A stretch of 64,000 nucleotides of DNA from Glandiceps talaboti (lineage: Eukaryota; Hemichordata; Enteropneusta; Spengelidae). Every line of letters begins with the position of its first letter. The first letter of the stretch is position 1. The position numbers and the translations under genes are program-made. The stretch covers positions 1,667,501-1,731,500 of the forward strand of contig NC_135558.1 of assembly GCF_964340395.1 (NCBI RefSeq), in the 5' to 3' direction. The notes beneath the pieces are model-generated. The model did no database searches, was not told the origin of the DNA, and saw only the letters and a list, made by a program, of their open reading frames with translations. Positions 44,223 to 56,200 of this stretch are shown here, piece by piece.

Positions 44223-47200
44223 ATGTGTGTGTGTGTATGTATGTGGGTGGGTGGGTAGGTGGGCGGGCGGGTGGGTGGATGGATGGATGTGTGTGTGTAT
44301 GTATGTATGTATATGTGTGTATATGTGTGTATGTATGTATGTATGTATGTATGTGTGTATGTATGTGTGTGTGTATGTATGTATGTGTGTATGTATGTAT
44401 GTGTGTGCACGTGTGTGCATATGTAATATTTGTATATATCATATGTAAGCGTATATATGTAAATATTTATATGCAAACAATTTGTGTGAATTCATTGAAT
44501 CCTATGTCATGAAGTCTAACAATTTATTGCTAGAAATAAACACCGTAATAAAAATTATAGAACAATGGAGAAAAAACAAGATATATCGGTTTCGACATGA
44601 TACTGACATTGCATACTATTACATGTAAACAATACAACATACACTCTATTCAATCATTCATTCAATTAAACTTATTCAGTGGTGCCACTTGGCATCATTT
44701 GTTAGTCTACATCTTACATAACCACTGTCTGTTGGAAACTATTTTTGTGCCGACAAATAACAAAATATGTCCATGATAACAACTAAACAAACCTATATCA
44801 AATCAACTATTGAATACTATTGTCTACATTTGATTATTTTTTGTAAACTCTATTCATACTGCTGATATTCAGCCCTTTCTTTTCAAAGGTAACATAAATT
44901 ATCTTTGATTGGATGGATGGATGGAATGATTGTATTTTGTTCGATTGATTAATTAGTTTCCTATCCTTTTGATTTCTGTTAGAAAGATACTTTTTTTAAT
45001 CATTTCGATTTCTTAGAAATAACCACATTTCAAATCATTTTGAATATCTGCAAGATGTGTACATTTCAACTATATCAATACCTATCAGACATAATAGTAT
45101 CTGCAAGATATGTATATTTCATTTCTGCAAAATGTACATCATTTGATTATCTGTAAGAAGTATATATATAGTTTGAATCCTTTTCATTTCCATCAGATGA
45201 CCATCATATAAATTACTGCCATGATACTTAAAATACATTTCTGATCCCTTTATTTTCTACATGATACTTAAAATACATTTCTGATCCCTTTATTTTCTAC
45301 AAGATGTGTACATTACAGATCAACAATGTATAACATCATATGATAAAGTGACTGACCTTTTCAGTGGTCATCCACCCCTCCCCCTAACACCTATTTTTTT
45401 CTCATGGCCAAAGCATGAGTTCACTGACCTCTGTTGATTACCTTGGCAACTACACTTTGGAAGACTTATTATGCTCACTTCTGCCATACTTGTAGGAAAT
45501 CACCATTCAAAACCATGACAATATCTACTCATGCCTTCTTTAATATAAATCAGACGACTGTGTTTGACACCTGAGTGTCTCGGTGATCAAGGTAGGTTTT
45601 TGTACAACTAGACTCACACGACAAGAGTTTGTCTACAAGAACTAATTTCAAAATCCTGTATTTTCACATGCCCAAAGACTCTATGGCTATCTGACTCAAC
45701 ATACTGGCCCATCAAAATGCCAAAGTCAAACCAGGTAGATAGCCAAGTCACTGAATGTATTTTCACTTATCATATATTGCAAATGATCTTTTTTTAAGTT
45801 TTCTCCTCTCATTTTTCTTATAAAACTGTACACACATTTGTGAGTAGATTTAATTTGAAGTAAGATATTACACACTTCAAAATCAGTTTTTTTTATTGAA
45901 GTTTCCCTATCTCTTCATAAAATTGTGTACATTTTGAAAAATTTGTACACGACTTGTGTTTTTCCCATTTCTTCTCCAAATCGAAATCAACGTAAAAACA
46001 AAAAAGTCGTCAACATATAGTACATAATAATACTACATGTGGGCGTTTGCAAATAAGGATCAGATGATCATATAGTCTATAGACTATCATGCCACACTCA
46101 GACAATCATCCACTTAATGTAAAGAGGGTGAACAGCCTCTGAGCTAGTCTAGTTCCTACAAGGTGGTATCATTACGATTTATACCTCCACTTACATCCAG
46201 ACTACCTCTCAGCTAACAGAGAAATGGCCTTTATCATATACCCAGTACCAATATCTCCCTTCCATTTATAATCCAATAGAGAGCCAGCCATCAAACCTTG
46301 CAATAATTGTCGGTATCATACCCTGACACTTTACCCAAATATGACAAGTGATATACTCATTAATATCCATTCACTCAGTAATTTGACTTTGATATTTTCC
46401 TTACTATATTTACATTCTAACACATACAATAAAAATTAGTTCACTATCAATTTTATCTGGTTATGTGATTTTAAGTATACCTACACCAATTCTTCTTTTG
46501 AACTCAAACCATGACAACTGGTTGCCATGGTATCTCATTATATCTTAAACATTTTGCAACATAAGGTATTACCTCAGATGCTTTTTCGTAAACTGTATGA
46601 AATTTGGAGACCACAGATACCGGAAACTATACTTCTTTTTTAATATTACCCTGTATCATTGGGGAACAACAGTCCATTTTGATTAGTCATGATTTGGTTC
46701 AAGTTACAACTCAAACCAGGATGGGGTAAACAATATACAGACATTCCATACTGTTAAAAAACATATCACAGTATTTCCCTTTATTTTTCTTGAGTGACCT
46801 AAGGGGACTTGTCATTACGAGTTGATCGAGTATTTTTCTGCTGAATGAAGAAAATTATTGGAAAAATTAAATACTATGATCATAATTTATGGAAAATAAT
46901 GACAATTTGGAATGCTTTGACTCGCAATGCAAGTACTGTAAATGTCACGTGTGACGTAGCATTCAACAAGGCTTGAATGCAGTAAAATATGGCTACCCAA
47001 CCTCCCGACTACCCAAACCATGGGCTAGCTCGCCTAACAAACTTCCTCCCTCTTGACTACCTAAACCAAGGACTACCTAGTGCATAACAAAATCCCTTCC
47101 CTAATCTCCAGTAACTAAAAATCTAGTTTGAAAGGATGTCACTCCTTTAGGTACAGAGATCCAGACAGAAACAGCCACTTTAAGATAACGCCTAGCTTAC

Positions 47201-50200
47201 ATAATACTGACAGACATTCTGATTAGTACAATTGAATAGTATTACATGTAGTATCAGAAGACTTGAAGATTCTCAAGGCCAATGATAAAACACAAACTAC
47301 TAATGCTAGTACTAATACTAGTTAACTATACAACTGTCCACTTTACAGTTTCATAATATAGATTATTTGTTAATACTGGAACTAAAACTCTCATTACAAT
47401 AACTAGTATTCTGTGCCACTGTGGCTTCAGAAATCTACCTGATCATTCTAGAAGATTGGCTTTCTTGTGTGTGTTTTCTAATTAATAATTTTTTTTTTCC
47501 TGGGGGTGGGGGGGTGGGGTTTGTTAGTTGTTTTTTGGAGGGGGTTTCCTGTTTGCTGCTCATTAAAAATGTATCTGGAGTATTTTGCTTACTGAAATAT
47601 ACTTTAATACCCATCACTCAGCTTAATATTGACTTTAGAAAGGACATACGCAAGATCAAACAGCAAAAATTCTACGTTAAAATCATTAGGCTTTTTAATT
47701 AGTGAAACACAAATCTGGTATTATGGCAGAAGGCACGTGCATTTGACAGCAATGAATGATGTCTAAATGACTCTGTATTTGCACAGTAGCCATCTTAGCA
47801 ACAACATCGTCATTACGTCTATGCTTTTAGACAGACAATGTTACCATGGCAACACTTGAATCATGAAGGATTACAAACAAAAAAACAAACTAAAACTGCC
47901 AATCAAATGGAATAGATCACTGACATTATAATCCAATTTTCATTTACATCATACATACGATCACATGGTTTCAAACCATCTCTAAGGTAATCCCGACACA
48001 CTAATACTGTTTCTAAATGATGTTTTGTAAAAAAAATAAGTTTATCTTGGATATTATGCAATACAGTACAGGGTAAACACAGGATAAACAAACAAACTCA
48101 AGGGTAACTATTACAGAAACAGACAACACCAACCACCACTATAGATCTCAACGGTTGATACTGATAATAGCGAGTTCCTAGAACTTTCCAGAGCACAGGT
48201 AGTTTGAATACACGTTTGTTACTATCAAATAATCTTCAGATGGAATCAAATTCTAACAAAATTCTAGTGCTGATTTTAGTTACATTGTGAGCATACATTG
48301 CACGGTTCTCTTCAGGAATTTCCATACTAGCTCATTAACATAACAATTTACTATATTGTTATGTAAATTACACCATTTTTTTACTTAAAAGTTAGAGGCA
48401 ATCTCATACTGATAATAATTAACTTTCACTTCTTTAGTCATCAAAATGTATAAGTAAAAAAAACTTGTACATTTTTAAAAAAATATATAATGAAATACAG
48501 ATATACATGTAGGTAAGATATGACTTATGAGTCTTACTAAACTATGACAATTAGCATGTGATTATCATAATATGTCAAGTCATTCAGTATTTAAATGATA
48601 AAAATGTGTGCAGAAATAAGCATGTGGAAACTGCATGCTTTACAATTACATCACATCATGTTTGTACATGCCACATGCCACCTAGCAGCTGTGTTGCATG
48701 TTGGTGGGTATTTCAATAGTAATCCCATTGTGGTGCCACCAGTAGCAATAACTGTCACAAAAACATGTCAAAAGTTATGAAAGATTGAATAAATTATATG
48801 ATAATATCATTGTCTAAAGCCAGTGTCATCTCCAGTAGTGTTTCCTTTATCAACATCTGTGTCAAACAGCTGTTACAATGGGGGAGGCAGGACCATCTTT
48901 TCACCATTATGTGTGACAGTATCTGTTTTGAGTGTAGTTCTGTTATAAAACCATTTGTAATCCGTATTATGACACCGACACTCTCCTTCAAATTCAATAA
49001 TCTGTTATTCTTGGTACAAAGTGAAGCCTCTCAATCTCTTTTTACACTGTAATGAGTTGAGTCAGACTTATTAAAACTTACACTGGATGTCTCTCCTCCA
49101 AATTTCCTAATGAATTTCATCACAACATCATGAACTAATGCCAGCAATCTCTATGTAAAAAAAGCACTCTTGTGACCTTTCTAGACAAATAGGTTAAATT
49201 GAATGTCAAAGTATACTAGCTAGATATAGAAAATATACATTTTTGATCAGCTGTACAGTGGAAAGGTTTCCCCCAAAATTTCTCAGGACTAACAAAATAC
49301 ACTTGTACTTTCCTTCACAAATTTTTGTAACACTATCCAAAATACGTCAATATTGCAATGTAAATTGGGAGAAAGTAACTTTCTGTTACAGTTCACATTA
49401 TTTTCCCACAAAAATTCAATTTGTCAACATTTAGACAAGAACATCTTTGTTTATTTCTGCACAGCAATGTTTGCTGTTTGAGATAGTAAAAAGAAATAGA
49501 GCTCACCGCCTTGAAAGTATTTGGTTATTGGCAACTATTGAAGTTGAACTGAATTTTGTTTGTGAATTTCTGTACTTTGACACCAAAATTTTGAAATCAA
49601 TATAAATAAAAGTTATTTTCCTATATTCAAGTCTAAAATAAACTAAGGCAATGCCAAAAATTAAGCTAAAACCAAGAATTTGTGGAACACACATACTCAA
49701 TGCCGAGTGCAATGCAAATATCAGAAACATGTCTCAACACAGAAAAATCTGAAATCTTCACCGAGAGGATTACAGTTATATTTGTTCATGAATTGACAAT
49801 TGCTTTCTCTCTGGTGATTATCTGTGGTACTTGCAAAGTCAGATATATACTGATATCGTTCAACAAATTCTTTGCACAGTTTTTGTCCATGCATAACTAA
49901 TATCCAACTTTATGGCCAACTCAGAATGAATTTTCCCTATATTAAGTATAGAAGGATCTCTCACTTTTACTGATTTAGGATCCTGGGTTTTACATGTAGG
50001 ATACTCTAAGTGTTAAAGTGTACGGTAGGAGTCTCTCAAAGTGGTAGCACAGAAGGAGAAGGAGTATATCAGATTCATGTTGCCCCCCCCCCCCCCCCCC
50101 CCCCATCTTTCCCTTAAGCATAGATTCCAGGCTACTCATCAGAAGGAAAAGAAATTCCTGGTTTCCATTGGGAAAATTTGTCCATGAAGTAATTTCATAC

Positions 50201-53200
50201 TTAAAAGAACAGAATAAACCAACAGACACAACACAAGTACTATTTTGAGTGCAAGCCTCCAAATCCTGGTATGTGAAACTTCCCATGGCCAATGTCAAAT
50301 GTGTTCGGAGTTCATTCACTTGCACTAGTGTAATATGATAGTCACAACCTATTTTTAAGATCTGGGGAAATACTCAGCATGAGAGTTCTACAGTTTAAGA
50401 CTATTCATTTATCTAGTTTCTTAATACACAGGATATTTCTCTCAAAATTGTACATATCTAATTTCACTATTTTTTACTTTGTTACTTTATTTTGCCACAT
50501 CCCAATCTGTTATTTCATAGTTTTCAATTTACATTTTATTAGAATCAACGTTTTTTCTTTAATTTTCCTTAGAGACCTTGAAACAGGTTTAAATGAGCTA
50601 TGCAAACAAGGTAAATAAATATGAAAAGTAAAAATGTCTGACCACAAAAGCATAAAGACAAACTCATCAAAAAACACCAGACAGATTCAATAAAATTTCA
50701 TATTGATTTAACAATACTAAATGTAAGGACTTTTTTGTCGTCATTATCCATCTATAAAAGGTGTCTTTTTGTGTTTCGTCAAGGAACTTATCTCCCCGTA
50801 TCTCATCCTTATAATCTTGGAGCCTTGAATAGAAAAGATCAATAATTGGAAGTTGGCTGTAATTAGTTATTCATAAAGGTCATTTGACTGGTCACTGACC
50901 CTTATGTCCACTGCTGTTACATCACAACCTTCAGCCACTGACCAGGACTATCTCATTCTAGTATTAGGGAGGGTCAATATCTATCTCATACAGGTAGTAG
51001 ACTATCCCATTCTAGTATTAGGGAGAGTCAGTATCTACCTCATACAGGTAGTAGAATGAGGGGCATCATATGTAGCATCTATGTTAGATAATTAATATCT
51101 AACAAAAGTTTCAAATGCCAAAAAGAAATTTGTCATCCTTTCCTTCCCTATTTCTTCAAGCTCATTTTAACTAAAGTTTAATTCATTCAAAGGTAATTTT
51201 CTGTATAAGTTAAATGTTTTTTTTTTATCCAAGCAATAAAATGGTAACATTATAACATAATAAAATTTAGGAATCCTTCCCTACATAATATGAAAATAAA
51301 TGTAACTTCCTACTAACCTTGTCTTCATTTCTTCAACTCTAATTATCTGATAATCTATAATGACATCAATATTTAATTCTACAAGGAACTAAGAGTTAAA
51401 ACTACTATCAACTCATGTCATTACATCAAATCATTAAAAATTCTTTTTTGCTTCAAACATTGTTGTCATGGCTGCAACAGTTTGTTGGCCTTCTAGAATT
51501 CTTGTATTGGTCAAAAAAACCTTGGAGATGTTGAATTAGAAATGAATGGTCAATAACCCCAGACATGTCCAGACTCCTTGGCTTTTGTCCAGTTTAGTTT
51601 GTTTAGAGGGCAAAGTATGTGGGATGGTGGCCTTGATGTTACGTAAACCCATACACCACTGATGGCAGACTGCCACCCTGTCAAAGGAATACAGTAGACC
51701 TATGACCTGTTGTTGTCTCTCTGCAGTTTGAAGAGCCTTGATACTACCTACATTCCAGTGTTATGGTTAACTACGCATTGAACCTTTCACATACATTGTC
51801 ACAGTTCTCATCAGTAATTAGCATCACCTTTCCTTCCAAATTCATTACCATGACAACAAGTGTTGCTTAGCAACAACATCTCTGTTACATCACATTTGAG
51901 AGAGGCAAGGCTATTTACCAAGTTTGTTCATACAAGCTTGCTATGGAATATTTTGGTCGTAAATTTTCCAGAGCTTTTTCCAGACTTAACACAATTCTAA
52001 ATAGTAATCTTTCACATCTTTCTTAATATCTTTTAATAAACCATAAAAAAATATGCAAAAATATGATGCTCATGCAAAGATCATCTCATTTTTTCACATC
52101 AACATTTTTTATAAATCGAAAAATCTCAACTAAAAATACAGCAACGGTTGTAGTCATTGCAGTTCCGTTTATCTAGGAATTCTTAATTTGTACATTAAAA
52201 CAAATAAAGGTTAAAGATTATAAATTATGGGATGTAGCAAATAGTACAAAAAACTTGCAATGGCATTGTCACAGTTGAAATCACAGACAGTAGCCTATGG
52301 TAGTTTGACCACAACAAATCTCTAGGGTGGATGCCATTGTTGAATAGATAGATTATCACTGTTGAGCCAATGCCATCAGTGGTCATTCACCCGGCCTCTT
52401 ACTTTTATTCTCACCACCAACTGTGCTAAGTCCTTGCCGTGAATCTGCCCACTGCTACCCTGGGAACTAGCCTTGTCGTAACTTTAGAATGGTACTAGAC
52501 ATTCTATGGTCATTGATACCCAGGCCTTGTACTGTCGGACTATTCAATAATGCTTTCAGGGCCAAATTCAACTTCAAAGTAAACAGACAACACCAGGGCC
52601 AAGAAAATGAATAGGATGAGCCCAGCCAAACACAGTATTGTGTCAAGCGCAATAGCAACAGAAAAGTTTATCATGATTTGGACAATCGTGATACTATTTG
52701 TTCAGAAGAAGAAAAACCTATCTATGACAACTAAGATAGACATTGTTTACCAACTTTTTTATAATTTCCCCTTTTTTTAGAACGCCAACACTCCGGAAAT
52801 AGACCGTTTAACTACAGGAAATAACTCCACAGATACTTAACACATTATCTTCTTCTTTTTTTATTATGTCTGATAGATTTGTTTTGAACTGCATTTACAC
52901 TGTCAACTCTGGAACTGAAACAGATTTGCAGATGTAAGAAACTCTATTTATTTTTCTAATTATGACAACCATTTTAAGTTGGTCTGCTCTCAATTAATGT
53001 AATTTTTTATTGAATACACACAGCAGTAGCTACAAAATATGTTCCAAAGTAGTTCATTTTTCTTGTTTATTAAATTATTTGGGTTTTTTCCAAATACGGT
53101 TTATTGTGAGATCAAAACTTTATTCTAGGCAGGTGATTTGTGCCCTACTTTCTAACTACAAGAAGTTGTTTCAATTGCAGCAAATTCCTGGTTTGTGGTC

Positions 53201-56200
53201 TGACACAGGTTAACCACTGACTTCTGGATAAACCACAGCCGATGGAAACTTGCCAAACTTTTCTGATAACTACAGCTATTTTAAGCAGTCTGACAGGCTG
53301 AATTATGAGTGACTTAAGGTGTCTCATGTCTCAAGGTTACACTAATGCAAAGTTTGCACCAATGTCTGCTGAATGTTGTCTCTGAATAGAAACTGATTAG
53401 TCAAATCAATAGAGAAACAAAAGAAACCTTCCACCCACATATTCCATGTGAATAAAACATGACAGTTACGTAAGCTGTCCTAATACACCATGTACAAACA
53501 CAATTACTCCTAATACCACTGCATTCACAATCAAAGTGAAAGCACACAAATTTTATTCAAATATACACAAAACAAAATGTTTTCATTATTTCTTTTCTTT
53601 TAAAAAAAAAATAAAATAGAATAAAAAGTGGCTTGAAATTAAATTTTTTCCTCACACAATTCTTGTACAGAAGTATTATACCTACATAGAGGAAAATGTT
53701 AATGTCATCTATTTCTTTTGAGGGGGGTGGTGTCCCTGTGTCATCAAAGCTTGGGTACATATTCAGAAAGTGTCTTTTTCATTGTTATTATAGTTTGTGC
53801 CTTATTTCCACGTTTTTTTCCTCCAATCAAATTCTGAATTTTTTACTTCCACTTCTTTTGTACTGTTTCTGATTGAGTACAACTTTTTTAAGAAGATGGT
53901 TACACACTTGACAACAGCAACAATTTTTAGTTATACAGTGACCCTTCACCTACATTCTACTTTTCTCTAAGACACCTGTTCCTTCTATTTTCCACTTTTT
54001 CACACAAAAGAAACAGAAATGCACTTCAAAGTTATGGCCTTGGGACAGAGACAAAACTTTGTTGGAATGTAGCCACCACAAGAAATAGAAAGTATTAAAA
54101 AAGACTCTGAACAATAATCAATATGCAAATTACTGTGGCTGGTATTTGGGTTCTGATTGGTCGGTATCCTTGGATATGACCTTGAGACTGTCCATAACTA
54201 TTTGCTCTTAATAGGAGATAGAATCACATTCTTTAATGTGTCACTAATTAAGCTCGGAGGTTTTTGCCCCTTATTCAATTAAATTCAACTCTGTAGTAAT
54301 GGTCGGCCCTGAGAGTCTTCAAGTCAATGAATAGGAATAAATGATGCCTGCAGTTATTCACACCAAAATCTCTCACTGATGTATTCATCAGATTTTTTTT
54401 CAGACAGAGATTAAAAATTAATCTTGTGTAATTATCTCTCTTTTCTTCAAAATTCTTAATCAGATATGATGGAGTGGGGAAAAGAAGGGAGGTGTCAAGT
54501 GGAAATTTTGCACTGTTTCTGGTGCACATTATGACATAGAATACATCTATAGAAGCACAGGTTCTATTCTATTCTAAGACGGTGCCAATACTGGTACAAG
54601 TAGTAACCTGTCTGTTGGCTTAATTTGTGAAATGGTGAATAAAAATGATGGTTTTGGAGTCGCAAATTCAGCCAACAGACAAACTCTGGTGTGCTATTAG
54701 CCTCTCAGCTAACATTGGCTTGGAAAGAATGTAAATATGGTATAGAAAGAATGTAGTATCAAAGCAAACGCCTACAGACAAGACACATGGCACAATAGTG
54801 TTGACATACACACACAAAAAAAATTGCTGTGTGCCAAACCCCTCAAACTTCATTTCTTCAGACTCACACACATAACTTCATATTGAATTCAGTCATGAAA
54901 ATATAAACAACAAAAATCAAAGAGCTAGCCAAAAGTAATACTGTATTTGCTTATAAAGAACCTTGGAGTAATTATACTGTCTCTTCAAGGAAGAACTGAG
55001 TAAATCTGAAAAAAACATTTTTTCATCAAGCAGGTGAGTTGATATTCAAAATTTCCAAGTCACTCTCTTCAATATCCTTCCACAAACACATGATATGCCA
55101 AGTACAAGGTCTTTAAAACATGAAACATTTCTAGCCGTCTGATTTCAGTCACTTTGAATCATACCTACTGAAGCTTACTGTCTGTCGTAAGAAACACCAG
55201 CATTTACGTACACTCACGCCATCACACATCCCGCTTAAACCCTAGTCTCACATCCATGATTACAAATTAAGATACGGTACCAGCATAACTGGCAAAATAT
55301 TATATATATGTTTTTAAAAAAACCTTGAATGGTGTCTGGTCCGTCATTGCCACATAAACAAGCAATGACACTGACTTTAAATAGGCCTATACATTAAATA
55401 TTTACTTAACAGAGAAACTGAGTCATTTTCTTTTTTCTGATCACACTGTTTGTAGTTCTTTAACTTCTAACCTTTGCCTTACTTTACACTATTACAAGCG
55501 GAAAACAAGTTTCAGGTTTCAGACAGATTGTCCAAATATAATACATAACATGCTCTAAGTATGTCTACGCTGCAATGCATCTTTTGGTCTGTTTTAAATA
55601 TTGCATTTGCAGCTGCCAAGCAATATAATTAGTAGAAATTCTGAAAAATACATCAAATAATTCAAATGAATGTTGTGTATTTTACAAATAAATGGTATAT
55701 AAAATATTATTTTTTCTAAGTAATTGTTAGTCTGTACCTAGTGACAAAGTTTTAATGCAGTTTTGTACAAATTTGAGTTTTCTATTTATCAGAAGAAACT
55801 GTAGTTTGAGATGAAAACATTAGTAAAACTTCCAAGGATTCAGACACACGATGTATCAAAGCCTCATCCCCCCCACCCCACCCCCACCCCCACCCCCCAC
55901 TCCTCATCCTCCCCTTCCCCCATCCCAAACATTTACAGACAAGGATTCTACATACCTTCCAATAGCATTCCCTTCATAAGACACTTCTGGAAACGACAAT
56001 ATTGGCACCTATTTCTCTGTGCTTTTGTGATTTCACAGTTCCCTTCTCCAACACAGGTGTAGACACGTTTGTTCTGGACTGTTCTTTTGAAGAATCCTTT
56101 GCATCCCTCACATGTAATAATACCATAATGTAAACCAGTAGCTCTATCATTACAAATACTGCAAAACATCAAAGAATCGTCTTCTTCTGAGTTGCTTTCT

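Larger units (their letters stand above)
43587..55955 (-). other. HR4 intron 3 (12.4 kb)
   Basis: Separates the zinc-finger exon from the rest of the receptor. It contains GT/GTAT microsatellites, a 40-bp and a ~53-bp tandem duplication, one TAGTCT element, one TGACCTAAGGGG element and a poly-C tract, but no other exon that I can recognise. Confidence 0.85.

Noticed and set aside
44020-44512. Long Cys/Val/Met and His/Thr repeat ORFs on both strands
   Set aside because: Artefacts of GT/GTAT microsatellites.
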